From contig CAYSPJ010000016.1 of the NCBI GenBank assembly GCA_964432875.1, positions 1 through 60,527 of the forward strand: 60,527 nucleotides of DNA. Reading direction: 5' to 3'. Of this stretch, positions 16,601-25,133 are shown in pieces. The stretch is from JACJYE01 sp964432875. Its GTDB lineage: Bacteria > Bacteroidota > Bacteroidia > Chitinophagales > Saprospiraceae. The notes beneath the pieces are model-generated. The model was not told the origin of the DNA, did not search any database, and was given only the letters and a program-made list of their open reading frames with translations. How positions within the stretch are numbered: position 1 is the stretch's first letter; the number at the start of each line of letters is the position of its first letter. The position numbers were made by a program, and so were the translations under genes.

Positions 16601-18907
16601 ATGAAAAACCAAACCATCCTCTACCGCTACAAATGGGCTTTCATCATCCTCCCCGTGCTGATCGCCCTGGCGATGCTGCTACCGCTGCGGCGGGCGCACA
16701 TCAACCCCGACCTGGATGCCTACCTGCCCGAGCATATCCCGGCCAAGCGCGACCTGGCTCGCATGGAGGCGATTTTCGGCAGGTACGAACCCATCGCCCT
16801 ATTTCTGGAAGCTGAGGATGTGTTGGCCGCCCCGACGCTAGAGCGTATTCAAAGCCTGAGCCTGGAGTTGAACCGGATGCCGGAATTCCAGCAGGTCATG
16901 TCTCTGTTCGACACCAAAAACATTCGGGGCGAGGATGGGGCCATGATCGTCGAGCCAGCGGTGCGGCAAATCCCGGCTGATGTGGCCGGGCGCGAGCAGC
17001 TCCGCGCCGAGCTACGGGGGAATGACCTGGCTTACGGGCTGGTGGTATCGGAAGACTTCCGCTATGCCTTGCTGTTGGCCAACCCCATTGAAGCCGTCAG
17101 CGATGATGAAGCCGTAGCGCTGCTCGAAGCGCTGCTGGAAAAATACCCCGGCACTGAAAAAACGTATTTCAACGGCATGCCCTACCTCAAGCACGAGATA
17201 CAGGCGCTGGCCCTCCGCGACCTGGCAATATTAATGCCGCTGGGCTTGCTCGTCATGATCTTGTTTCTGTATCTCTCCTTCCGGGAAAAGCGCGGCGTCG
17301 TGCTACCTTTGGCGGTGGTGCTGATGTCCATCGTCCTGGCCATGGGGTTGCTGCCGCTGTTGGGTTGGGAATTCAGCATCCTGGCGGTGCTGGTGCCGAT
17401 CATGATGATCGCGGTGGCGAATAATTACGGCGTGCACCTCATCGCGCGCTATCAGGAGCTGAATGCGCTGCGGCCGGATTGGGACATGAAGCAAATCACC
17501 AGCCAGGCGCTGGCGCACCTGAGTAAGCCCATCTTGCTCACCGCTCTCACCACTATCGTGGGCGTGCTGGGCTTGGCTGCCCACCTTCTGGTGCCGGCTC
17601 GGCAGATGGGCGTTGCCTCCGCTTTGGGCATCGCCTTTGCCCTGTTGTTGAGCCTGAGCTTCCTGCCCGCCTTGCTGTCGGGCATGAATAAAGGCGCAGC
17701 GCAATCGAGCTACCTGGCCGGCCGCCCGCAGCGGGTGGATCGGCTGCTAGCCTGGTTTGGGGAGCTGGCAGTCAACCGGCCGCGGCAGGTGGTATATGTC
17801 TTTGCGGGCGCGCTGCTTTTGCTCGGGCTGGGTATCGCCTGTCTGGAAGTGAGCATCCGGCATGAAGACATGATGCCGCGGGCGCACCAGTTGCGCCGCT
17901 CCACTCAAATCGCCGACGAGCGCTTTGGCGGTGCCAAGAACCTCAGCCTGCTGTGGGAAGGCGACCTCAAAGACCCTGCCTTGTTGCAGCGTATGGACGC
18001 CGTAGAACAAGAACTAGAACAACTACCCGAAGTGAGCCGCGCCCTCTCGCTGGCCACCCTGTTGCGCAAGATGAGCCAAGCGCTGCACGACCAGGCAGAC
18101 CCTGGCTACGATCAAATCCCCGCTACGCAGGAAGCCGTAGCCCAATATCTCGAGCTCTACACCATGAGCGGCGAACCGGAAGACCTGGAGCAGTTCGTGG
18201 ATTTCGACTATACCCAAGGCGCGATGACCGTCCAGTTCAAGGCAGTGGATTTGCGGCAATTCCGGCAAGTGCTGGCCGAGATTGACCAAATCGTGGAGCG
18301 CGAGCCGCAGTGCATGCTGGCGGCAGGCCATTCGCTGATGGAAAAAGAGCTGGCCGAGGCCATCGTGCGCGGGCAGTTCTACTCTTTGCTGTTCGCTGGG
18401 CTGGCTATCGTCATCCTTTTGGCTCTTATCTTCCGGGCGGTGGGAGCAGGATTGCTGGGCAGCTTGCCGCTGGGGTTTGCCCTCATCGGCAACTTCGGAC
18501 TGATGGGCTGGCTGGGCTTTGACCTGGACATTGCCAACTCTCTCCTATCCTCCATCGCCATCGGCATCGGGGTCGACTACACCATCCATCTGTTCTGGCG
18601 GCTGAAGGCCGAACTGCAAGGGGGGCTGAGCTATGCTGAAGCCATCCCCCGCACGCTGCGCACCACGGGGCGGGGCATCGCTATCAATGCATTTTCGGTG
18701 ATGCTGGGCTTCGCCATGCTGTTTTTCTCGGGTTTGGTGCTGTTAAAGGCTTTTGCCTTCCTCATCCTGTTTACCCTGCTGCTCTGCTTGCTGTGCGCCC
18801 TGCTGCTGATACCCGCGTTGTGCATGATCCTCCAGCCGAGCTTTTTGGGGCAAGCCTCGGAGCCCAAAGAAGAAAAGATTCTTTCACTCAAAAATACGCC
18901 AGAATGA
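16601..18907 (+). CDS. MMPL/RND-family transporter
   Basis: The 768-residue protein has the RND layout: a first transmembrane helix at residues 10-30, a periplasmic loop, five helices (about 205-355), a cytoplasmic linker, a second single helix near 395-415, another loop and five final helices (about 580-750). The two helix clusters contain AVANNYGVHLIARYQE and IGIGVDYTIHLFWRLK, the equivalent TM4-type motifs of the two repeats, the second with the typical GVDY aspartate. Such hydrophobe exporters use the proton gradient. Translation is coupled to the next gene through an ATGA overlap, and the outer-membrane partner precedes it by 12 bases. Confidence 0.93.
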   Translation: MKNQTILYRYKWAFIILPVLIALAMLLPLRRAHINPDLDAYLPEHIPAKRDLARMEAIFGRYEPIALFLEAEDVLAAPTLERIQSLSLELNRMPEFQQVMSLFDTKNIRGEDGAMIVEPAVRQIPADVAGREQLRAELRGNDLAYGLVVSEDFRYALLLANPIEAVSDDEAVALLEALLEKYPGTEKTYFNGMPYLKHEIQALALRDLAILMPLGLLVMILFLYLSFREKRGVVLPLAVVLMSIVLAMGLLPLLGWEFSILAVLVPIMMIAVANNYGVHLIARYQELNALRPDWDMKQITSQALAHLSKPILLTALTTIVGVLGLAAHLLVPARQMGVASALGIAFALLLSLSFLPALLSGMNKGAAQSSYLAGRPQRVDRLLAWFGELAVNRPRQVVYVFAGALLLLGLGIACLEVSIRHEDMMPRAHQLRRSTQIADERFGGAKNLSLLWEGDLKDPALLQRMDAVEQELEQLPEVSRALSLATLLRKMSQALHDQADPGYDQIPATQEAVAQYLELYTMSGEPEDLEQFVDFDYTQGAMTVQFKAVDLRQFRQVLAEIDQIVEREPQCMLAAGHSLMEKELAEAIVRGQFYSLLFAGLAIVILLALIFRAVGAGLLGSLPLGFALIGNFGLMGWLGFDLDIANSLLSSIAIGIGVDYTIHLFWRLKAELQGGLSYAEAIPRTLRTTGRGIAINAFSVMLGFAMLFFSGLVLLKAFAFLILFTLLLCLLCALLLIPALCMILQPSFLGQASEPKEEKILSLKNTPE

Positions 18908-19686
18908 AAACGAGATTCAAATTTTCCTTCTTGATTGCCATAGGGCTGTTAGCAGCCGCCATTGGGCGCGCCCAAAACGCCCGTCAAATCGCTGACAAAG
19001 CCTCCCAAGCTATTGATTTCGAGGCCTCGGAAATGACAGCAACGCTGAAGATTTACGACGGCCAGGGCCGCGTGCGCGAGCGGCAGATCGCCAATGCGAG
19101 CAATAAGTTCGGCTCGACTACGAAATCCATGATTAAATTCCTCGCCCCAGCCGAAGTAAAAGGTATTGCCATGCTGGTATTCGACTACGAGGATAAGGGC
19201 GATGATATGTGGATTTACCTCCCGGCGCTGCGCAAAAGCCGCCGCATCGTCAGTACTGAAAAGGGCAAGAGCTTCATGGGCTCCGAATTTTCCAATGCCG
19301 ACATGAGCCGTCCTAACCTCGATCAGTTTAAACACCAGATTGTCGGCTCGGCCACGCTTCATGGCAAAGACTGCTGGAAGGTTGAATCCGTCTGCCTGAG
19401 CGAGGAAATCACTGATGAACTCGGCTTTAGCCGCAAGCTGGCCTGGATTGAAAAGGGCACCTATCTCACTCAACAGGTTGAGTTCTTCGGCCGCGACGGG
19501 CAATTGCTGAAGACCATGTTACTCAGCGATTATCGCAAGCAGAGCAACGGGAAGCACTTCTCTTTCCAGATGGAGATGAAAAACGCCCAAAATAACCGCC
19601 GCTCCAGCATCACCGTAAATCAGTTCCAGCTCGGCTCCACTCTTAAAGAAAGTTATTTCTCGGTGGTCATGCTGGAGAAGCTTTAG
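18904..19686 (+). CDS. LolA-like outer-membrane lipoprotein-sorting protein
   Basis: The 260-residue protein begins MKTRFKFSFLIAIGLLAAA, a signal peptide ending near GRAQ. It then shows the LolA_like pattern: AEVKGIAMLVFDYEDKGDDM, WIYLPALRKSRRIVS, SFMGSEFSNADMSRP and a late CWKVESV..LAWIEKGTY. The fold is a half beta-barrel that shields lipid or lipoprotein. The start overlaps the MMPL stop codon by four bases (ATGA), so an upstream extension is rejected. Genes of this kind are regularly found beside MMPL transporters, where they are thought to carry cargo across the periplasm. Confidence 0.92.
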   Translation: MKTRFKFSFLIAIGLLAAAIGRAQNARQIADKASQAIDFEASEMTATLKIYDGQGRVRERQIANASNKFGSTTKSMIKFLAPAEVKGIAMLVFDYEDKGDDMWIYLPALRKSRRIVSTEKGKSFMGSEFSNADMSRPNLDQFKHQIVGSATLHGKDCWKVESVCLSEEITDELGFSRKLAWIEKGTYLTQQVEFFGRDGQLLKTMLLSDYRKQSNGKHFSFQMEMKNAQNNRRSSITVNQFQLGSTLKESYFSVVMLEKL

Positions 19687-19742
19687 AAGTTAAGTCGGCC
19701 AATCGCAGGTCTAGCCCAAAGGCATCGGCTCTCCTTGAACAT

Positions 19743-21299
19743 CTACCCCGCCCATCCCTCGCGGTCCAGGCTGCGGAAGTGGATGGCTTCAGCCAGATCC
19801 TCGATGCGGATGGTTTCGCTCCCATTCAAATCGGCGGCAGTGCGAGCCACTTTCAGGATGCGATCGTAGGCACGGGCAGAAAGCTGCAGCTTTTCCATCG
19901 CCTTTTTAATCAGTGTCAGGCCTGCCTGATTGATTTGGCAGACCTCGCGCACCATTCGGCTGGACATCTGGGCATTGGAGTGGATGTTAGGCAGGTCTTT
20001 GAAGCGTTCATCCTGTATCTCGCGGGCGCGTACCACCCGCTGGGCAATATCGATGCTGGCTTCAGAGGGGAAGGCATTGCTCGACAGCTCGTCGTAGGAA
20101 ACCGGCGTCACCTCCACGTGTAAATCGATGCGGTCGAGCAGCGGGCCGGAGATTTTATTAAGGTAGCGTTGGATAACACCTGCACCGCAGACGCACTCCT
20201 TGTCGGGGTGGTTGTAATAGCCACAGGGGCATGGGTTCATCGAGGCGATGAGCATAAAGCTGGCCGGGTAGTCCACTGCTATTTTTGCACGGGAAATGGT
20301 AACGCGCCGCTCCTCCATCGGTTGGCGCAACACTTCCAGTGCGGTGCGTTTAAATTCCGGCAATTCATCGAGGAAGAGGACTCCATTATGCGCCAGGGAA
20401 ATTTCCCCGGGCATCGGATTCGAGCCGCCGCCAACTAACGCCACATCGCTGATGGTATGGTGTGGTGAGCGGAAGGGGCGGGTGGAGATGAGGGCCGATT
20501 CTGGCGGTAGGGTACCTGCCACAGAATGGATTTTGGTAGTTTCCAGTGCCTCGTGCAGGCTCAGGGGGGGGAGTATGGTAGGCAGGCGGCGCGCCAGCAT
20601 AGTCTTGCCCGCGCCTGGCGGGCCGATAAGGATGGCGTTGTGCCCGCCCGCTGCGGCAATTTCCAGCGCGCGTTTGATGTTTTGTTGCCCCTTCACATCC
20701 GAAAAATCGACATCGAAGGCATTTTGAGCTTCGAAGAACTCCTCCCGGGTCAGCACCACTTTCGGTTCGATTTTTAACTTTCCCGCAATGAAATCCACCG
20801 CCTCTCGCAAGGTACTCACCCCAAAGACATCCAGCCCGCTGACGATAGCAGCTTCACGAGCATTTTGCTTGGGCAGGATAAACCCCTTTACCCCTTCTTT
20901 TCGGGCGCGTATAGCGATGGGCAAAGCTCCTTTAATAGGGCGTAGGTTGCCATCGAGGGCCAATTCGCCCATGATGAAGTATTGGTCAAGCTCGTCGGTA
21001 TCGAGCTGATTGGTTGCTGCCAAGCAGGCCATGGCGATGGGCAAATCGTATGCCGAGCCTTCTTTGCGAATATCTGCTGGTGCCAGATTGACTACCGTCT
21101 TGACGCGTTTCATATAAAAACCCACGCTCTTTACTGCTGCCTCCATACGCTGGAAGCCCTCACGCACCGCACTGTCGGGTAGCCCTACCAGGTAGTAGAA
21201 AGTCTCGCCGGTGGCCGGTTGACCGCCAGCATGTACTTCTACTGTGATGGTGCGGGCATCTACGCCATGTACGGCACCGGCAAAAGTTTTAACAATCAT
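19743..21299 (-). CDS. comM: YifB/ComM-family Mg-chelatase-like AAA+ ATPase
   Basis: The 518-residue protein has an N-terminal Lon-protease-like fold (residues 1-165, FAGAVHGVDARTITVEVH, ending FILPKQNAREAA), a Walker A GPPGAGKT near residue 220, Walker B-like LFLDELPEF, and the conserved zinc-binding stretch SMNPCPCGYYNHPDKECVC. YLNKISGPLLDRIDLHVEV contains the arginine finger. ComM is a hexameric helicase that extends branch migration during natural transformation; the family is broadly conserved and length is normal (about 510). The gene stands alone here. No competence genes lie nearby. Confidence 0.95.
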   Translation of the reverse strand: MIVKTFAGAVHGVDARTITVEVHAGGQPATGETFYYLVGLPDSAVREGFQRMEAAVKSVGFYMKRVKTVVNLAPADIRKEGSAYDLPIAMACLAATNQLDTDELDQYFIMGELALDGNLRPIKGALPIAIRARKEGVKGFILPKQNAREAAIVSGLDVFGVSTLREAVDFIAGKLKIEPKVVLTREEFFEAQNAFDVDFSDVKGQQNIKRALEIAAAGGHNAILIGPPGAGKTMLARRLPTILPPLSLHEALETTKIHSVAGTLPPESALISTRPFRSPHHTISDVALVGGGSNPMPGEISLAHNGVLFLDELPEFKRTALEVLRQPMEERRVTISRAKIAVDYPASFMLIASMNPCPCGYYNHPDKECVCGAGVIQRYLNKISGPLLDRIDLHVEVTPVSYDELSSNAFPSEASIDIAQRVVRAREIQDERFKDLPNIHSNAQMSSRMVREVCQINQAGLTLIKKAMEKLQLSARAYDRILKVARTAADLNGSETIRIEDLAEAIHFRSLDREGWAG

Positions 21300-21521
21300 G
21301 GCCTCAGGTTTTCAGGGTTTGATTGTGATTGAATGGTTCATATCTATCCTACTGCTCGATTTTTTCACAGCAGCGAGATAAAAGTAGCGAATTATCCAAA
21401 ATGCGAGAGGGAGATTACCCAAATTTACCCAAATTTGGACGTAAAGAGGAGATATCGAGCCTCTCGGCTCCGCTCAGGATACGAAGTAATCTCAGGGTGA
21501 ATCTATGCATACGCTCAATAG

Positions 21522-21555
21522 AAATGGCCGCCAGGTCAAATCCTGGCGGCCATTT
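21522..21555. terminator. 14-bp stem terminator downstream of the T9SS Spy-like gene
   Basis: The arms 21522-21535 and 21542-21555 pair perfectly around a 6-base loop, with T residues following on the plus strand and the mirrored T stretch on the minus strand. It ends transcription of the minus-strand stress operon at 21581. Confidence 0.75.
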
Positions 21556-21580
21556 TTTCAATCGGCTCAATGAAATACCT

Positions 21581-22774
21581 TTATTTTTTGGAGACCACAA
21601 CTTTGCTGGCGAGCTGCTGCCCCTGGCTGATGACAGCGAGGTAATAGATACCATCCGGCAGTTGGCTTACATCAAGGGCATGGGAATGCGCGCCAGCTTT
21701 CAGGCTGGGCTGATTCAGGTTTTTCACCAGTTTGCCTTCCCGATCACGCAGTTCGATGCGGACGTTGGCGTCTTTTTCCAGATTGTACTTGATGCCCACT
21801 TCGCTGCTAGCGGGGTTTGGAAATGTAGTCAGGTTGGAAACCTGAATTTTAGCGGTCATTGATTCAGCCGGTTGGCTCGGGTCGAGCAAAAGGAAGCGGC
21901 CTTTCAGCATGGCGGGGCGGGGCATCTCATTGTATTGGCTCCTGTCTTGTTGAATCCGGCCCTCCCCTCTTTTTTCATCCCATTTTTTGCCCTTCCCTTC
22001 GCCTGAGCGGTAAGCCTTTCCACCTTCGGGGCGATGTTTTTTACCGATTTCGCGCATATCTTGTCGCCACTGCTCTTGCTGAGGCGCTACTTCAGCCATG
22101 AGCGCATCAATATCGGTTTCATATTTTTGTACCAGCCCTTTGAGCACTTCGATATCAGCCTGATGAGCGGCTCTGAGCTTCTGAGCTTCTTCTGTCTTGG
22201 CTTGGCCTTCCTGCTGCCGCAGCTGGCGCATTTCCTCACGGGCTGCTTTGATTTTTGGGCGCAGTTGAGCAATCAGTTTTTTGTCCTGGGCGCTCAGTTT
22301 GGTATCGAGCTTTGCCCGTTGCTCCAGCATCACTGGAGTGATGTTTTCATCACGATAGCCTCTCATTTCGCTTCTCATGCCCTGCTTGTCCATCTTCTGG
22401 TCACGCTGCGGGCGTTGGCTGCGGGCTTCTGCTTTCACCTGCTGCAGCTTGATTCGCTGCTCTTCAGTCAGTACCTGGTCGATGCTGGCCTTGTATTCCT
22501 GGATGAGGTTGTGGTAGGCGGTGCGCCCAGGGCCGGGTTCTTCGGCTTTTTGAACTTGCAGTTTGGCCCTATCTGCCTCAAAGGAAGTTTTGAGCTTGGC
22601 CAATTGATTCTGTTGATCAGCGGTCAGTTCCAACTCGGAAGCCATCCGCTCGATGGCATTGAAGAGCTGAGGCCGGGGCTGTTGGCGTTGCCGGGGCTGC
22701 GCCGTCAGCGCAAAGCTCAAAAAGACCAGGATTGCGGTGAAATAGGCGGTTAAAAAGCGCATTTGCGTTCTCAT
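21581..22774 (-). CDS. secreted Spy/LTXXQ-like coiled-coil protein with T9SS type A sorting domain
   Basis: The 397-residue protein has a signal peptide (ending FALTAQ), then a long helical part with LELTADQQNQLAKLKTSF, VLTEEQRIKLQQV and LSAQDKKLIAQLRPKI. These are LTxxQ-type repeats as in the periplasmic chaperones Spy and CpxP. A lysine/arginine-rich linker (KGKKWDEKRGEGR) follows, and the last 80 residues carry a T9SS type A signal: TTFPNPASSEVGIKY, VRIELRDREGKLV, LPDGIYYLAV. Export of a Spy-like module to the cell surface is unusual. The gene is last in the ECF sigma-factor operon, so it is probably one of its outputs. I choose ATG 22774; ATG 22762 is also possible. Confidence 0.85.
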   Translation of the reverse strand: MRTQMRFLTAYFTAILVFLSFALTAQPRQRQQPRPQLFNAIERMASELELTADQQNQLAKLKTSFEADRAKLQVQKAEEPGPGRTAYHNLIQEYKASIDQVLTEEQRIKLQQVKAEARSQRPQRDQKMDKQGMRSEMRGYRDENITPVMLEQRAKLDTKLSAQDKKLIAQLRPKIKAAREEMRQLRQQEGQAKTEEAQKLRAAHQADIEVLKGLVQKYETDIDALMAEVAPQQEQWRQDMREIGKKHRPEGGKAYRSGEGKGKKWDEKRGEGRIQQDRSQYNEMPRPAMLKGRFLLLDPSQPAESMTAKIQVSNLTTFPNPASSEVGIKYNLEKDANVRIELRDREGKLVKNLNQPSLKAGAHSHALDVSQLPDGIYYLAVISQGQQLASKVVVSKK

Positions 22775-22877
22775 AATCACATGGTTTTGGGGCCGACACC
22801 CGTAGGGGCAGTCGGCAGATTTGAAATAACATCAAATTGATGCTTGGACTTTTTTGCTGGCTGGGTGTTAAATTTCC

Positions 22878-23321
22878 TCAGCGTTTTTCATTCATTAGAC
22901 CTCGTTGGTCTTGCTTTCTTTCCCGGGGGGGCTTATTTTTTTCTCTCATTTTGTGATTTCCGGGTCGGGGGCCCTTAAAGCGGTGGGAAAAGTTATCCAA
23001 TTGCTGGGCTTGTTCACTAGTTAAAAAGGGCTTGATTTCCTGGCGCATCGAATCCACCAGCGCTTTTTGCATCAAGCGGCTCTGCCGGTTGTTCTCGGCG
23101 ATTTGCCCGGCATAACCTTCCACAATAGGGCGCAGTTGTGCCCGCTGTTCTTCAGAAGGCTGGATGAGGCGGAAGAGGTGTTCTTCGAAGCCATAGGCAG
23201 AGCGCAGGGCGGCCACATTTTTTATGCGCCTCACTGACAACTGCCGGTGGGCATAAAACCCTGCCGCGAAGCCAATCGCGATTAAAAGCAGGGCTGCTAT
23301 AATCATTTTATAAGCTTTCAT
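22878..23321 (-). CDS. membrane-anchored Spy/CnrX-like periplasmic protein
   Basis: The 147-residue protein starts MKAYKMIIAALLLIAIGFAAG, a single N-terminal membrane anchor. A helical periplasmic part follows with IQPSEEQRAQLRPIVEGYA and FLTSEQAQQLDNF, the LTxxQ-like pairs of the Spy/CpxP/CnrX fold. The tail is very basic (GNHKMREKNKPPRERKQ). The start at 23321 leaves 13 bases to the anti-sigma gene; an extension to 23363 would overlap it. In CnrYXH-type systems such a sensor binds metal and controls the anti-sigma factor. The same job is plausible here but unproven, and no metal-binding His/Met cluster is obvious. Confidence 0.75.
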   Translation of the reverse strand: MKAYKMIIAALLLIAIGFAAGFYAHRQLSVRRIKNVAALRSAYGFEEHLFRLIQPSEEQRAQLRPIVEGYAGQIAENNRQSRLMQKALVDSMRQEIKPFLTSEQAQQLDNFSHRFKGPRPGNHKMREKNKPPRERKQDQRGLMNEKR

Positions 23322-23334
23322 GAGCGGTAGTGCT

Positions 23335-23730
23335 TTAATAATCCAATAAAGAGTAGGCATCATCGGGTGCCAAGCCCTCGAGGCCTAATATGACGTCCAC
23401 ATTTAGTGCTCCTTCCTGCCAGTACAAGCTCAGCAAACCAAGGGTAAAGAGCAATAGGCAGGCAGCGGCCAGCCTCACGACCCAACCTACCAGGCGGGTT
23501 TCTTCCTGCCGCACCTGGAGCTTGGACACGACACCATCAGCGAAATCGGCAGCTGCCGGGGCTTGCAAGCCTGTCAGCAAACTCCGTATCTCCTTCAGAT
23601 GGCGCTGCTCTTCGCGCAAGCGCTCCGAACGGGCCAGTGCTGCAGTGAGCGCTGTCTGTTCTTCCGCGCTTAGCGTTCCGTCAAAAGAGCGGAGCAAAAG
23701 AAGGCGTTCCTGATTTTCATTTACAGCCAT
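23335..23730 (-). CDS. probable anti-sigma factor
   Basis: This 131-residue protein has a short N-terminal helical cytoplasmic domain (residues 1-80, beginning MAVNENQERLLLLRSFDGTLS and containing LSAEEQTALTAAL), one transmembrane segment at about 82-103 (VVRLAAACLLLFTLGLLSLYW), and a short periplasmic tail ending DAYSLLDY. It overlaps the sigma-factor gene by ten bases, the usual arrangement of a cognate anti-sigma factor. No HxxxCxxC zinc motif is present, so it would not be a zinc-type ZAS protein. The topology matches an inhibitor that holds the sigma factor at the membrane until a periplasmic signal arrives. Confidence 0.8.
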   Translation of the reverse strand: MAVNENQERLLLLRSFDGTLSAEEQTALTAALARSERLREEQRHLKEIRSLLTGLQAPAAADFADGVVSKLQVRQEETRLVGWVVRLAAACLLLFTLGLLSLYWQEGALNVDVILGLEGLAPDDAYSLLDY

Positions 23731-24263
23731 TTTCCTAGTATTTCTCTTAGTTTCTCTTGCCCCCGAGCTAGCCGCGAGGCGACTGTGCCCTGAGGTATAT
23801 CTAATATTTCCGCGGTTTCTTTGACCGAATATCCATCAACCAAGCGCAGCACGACCACCGCCCGAAACGATGGCTCCAGCCGCTGTAAAGCTTTCTTCAG
23901 GGCATCTCTTAGGTCCTGCCGATTAGGGTTCATGCTTTCATCTTCTACCTGCCAGCCAGCATCTGCCTTGCGAACTACCGACAGCCAGCGGGTTTTCCGC
24001 TGGCGCCGCTTGAGTTCATTGAGCGACAAGTTGATGGCTATGCGGCTCAGATAAGTGCCCAACTGCGCCTCCCCGCGATAATTCCTTAGGGCTTGATAAA
24101 AACGGATGAAGACTTCCTGGGCCACATCCTCCGCCTCTGGCGTATCGCCCAGCATACCCAGCACCGTGGCGCGCACCAATGCCTGATTGATTTCCACCAA
24201 CTGGCGGAAGGCGCTTTGGTCGCCCTCGCGGGCTCGGTTAACCAATTCTTGGGCATTTGGCAT
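23721..24263 (-). CDS. ECF-type RNA polymerase sigma factor
   Basis: The 180-residue protein has region 2 (ALVRATVLGMLGDTPEAEDVAQEVFIRFYQAL, in two overlapping parts: GMLGDTPEAEDVAQEVFIRF) at about residues 25-60 and region 4 (FRAVVVLRLVDGYSVKETAE, then LDIPQGTVASRLARGQEKL) at about 132-175. It lacks regions 1 and 3, as in extracytoplasmic-function sigma factors. The anti-sigma gene overlaps its 3' end, followed by two Spy-like genes, which fits an envelope- or metal-stress regulon. Autoregulation is likely, but I cannot see a repeat of its promoter motif to confirm it. Confidence 0.93.
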   Translation of the reverse strand: MPNAQELVNRAREGDQSAFRQLVEINQALVRATVLGMLGDTPEAEDVAQEVFIRFYQALRNYRGEAQLGTYLSRIAINLSLNELKRRQRKTRWLSVVRKADAGWQVEDESMNPNRQDLRDALKKALQRLEPSFRAVVVLRLVDGYSVKETAEILDIPQGTVASRLARGQEKLREILGKWL

Positions 24264-24631
24264 ACAGTAGCGTTATGATAGCGCTTTATGGATTAGACTG
24301 CTCAAAGTGGGGATTTATTCCCCGGGGCGAGGTTTTTTTTCACAGAGGCTTGGAATAGGGCCAGGCAACTCAGGGGCTGGGGGATTGGTTTATCAAGCCG
24401 TGGCGGTATTTTTTAGCAGAGCTACAATCAGCGCCATATCATCAAAGCAAATATAGCTATTTGGGTAAAATCGCTCAAAGCGGAGAGGCTTTTATAGCCT
24501 GCCAAGTCAAACCGGCTACATTGGTCTGATATGCAGGGCGCCTTAGAAAGTTCGTCAGGTTGTTTTGGATGCATCGTTATGTGCGGCACTTGATCAGTAT
24601 AGCGCTGTTCCTCCTTTTTAGACTAGCATGG
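24264..24631. other. intergenic region upstream of the ECF sigma gene
   Basis: No convincing coding frame, RNA or strong repeat is seen. The sigma operon promoter must lie at its left end (near 24264-24340), but no TAnnTTTG element stands out, which suits a self-recognised ECF promoter. Confidence 0.5.
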
Positions 24632-24937
24632 TTACTTTGGGGGACAGGGTGGCATTATATTGAACCGGCGCAGGAGCTTTGCCACCGCCTGTGGGTCTTC
24701 TGTCAACCTGCGGATGTAGTGCTTGCTCTTCCTGCCTTTGATGTAACGTTCCACAAACACGGCTTCGCTGCCGTTGTTGACCGGAATGGCGAGCAAGAGC
24801 TTCCAGGGGCGATAGCGTGAGGTGAAAGAGGCCTCGGAAAGCTCGTTGTGAAACTTTAGCCGCAGCTCAAGGTCCGGCGTCTGCCCCACGTAGTACTGTT
24901 CCACTTTTTCAGATTGGAGGATATAAACGTAGTGCAT
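24632..24937 (-). CDS. small GIY-YIG nuclease
   Basis: The 101-residue protein begins MHYVYILQSEK, and shows the GIY-YIG core: YVYIL...YYVGQTPDLELRLKFHN, then SRYRPWKLLLAI and a final helix with ERYIKGRKS. Members are single-domain nucleases in the UvrC catalytic superfamily. The gene starts right after a tRNA-derived repeat and its intrinsic terminator, 20 bases downstream of the terminator's T run. The open frame continues upstream through the terminator (RCGFFIF), but the ATG at 24937 begins the domain exactly. In my experience similar small GIY-YIG genes recur beside tRNA genes in Bacteroidota, which suggests a site-linked mobile history. Its target is unknown. Confidence 0.85.
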   Translation of the reverse strand: MHYVYILQSEKVEQYYVGQTPDLELRLKFHNELSEASFTSRYRPWKLLLAIPVNNGSEAVFVERYIKGRKSKHYIRRLTEDPQAVAKLLRRFNIMPPCPPK

Positions 24938-24956
24938 GCACAGTAGATTGGGGAAA

Positions 24957-24990
24957 ATAAAAAAGCCGCAGCGCATGCGCGCCGCGGCTT
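24957..24990 (-). terminator. intrinsic terminator of tRNA-derived repeat copy 1
   Basis: Read on the minus strand, a 12-bp GC-rich stem with a 4-base loop is followed by TTTTTTA. One G-T wobble in the stem differs from copy 2. It is directly downstream of the tRNA-like 3' half at 24993. Confidence 0.8.
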
Positions 24991-24992
24991 GC

Positions 24993-25072
24993 GCCTCAGC
25001 AAGGACTTGAACCTTGGACCTACGGATTAATCCCGCTTTTTCATTAAAAAAGCGGGACCGCTCTAACCAGCT
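24993..25072 (-). pseudogene. tRNA-Asn-derived repeat copy 1, anticodon region replaced by a hairpin
   Basis: Bases 24993-25030 match the intact tRNA-Asn from its 3' acceptor strand through the T arm, variable loop and anticodon 3' stem. Then 25031-25057 is an 11-bp perfect inverted repeat with a CATTA loop instead of the seven bases holding the rest of the anticodon, and 25058-25072 matches the D-arm side again. The 5' acceptor strand is lost. It cannot be a normal tRNA. Confidence 0.8.
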
Positions 25073-25097
25073 TCAGCCCTCGACGATACGCAAGCAA

Positions 25098-25131
25098 ATA
25101 AAAAAGCCGCAGCGCTTGCGCGCTGCGGCTT
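25098..25131 (-). terminator. intrinsic terminator of repeat copy 2
   Basis: On the minus strand a 12-bp perfect stem (arms of AAGCCGCAGCGC type, GCAA loop) is followed by TTTTTTATTTG. Confidence 0.8.
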
Positions 25132-25133
25132 GC

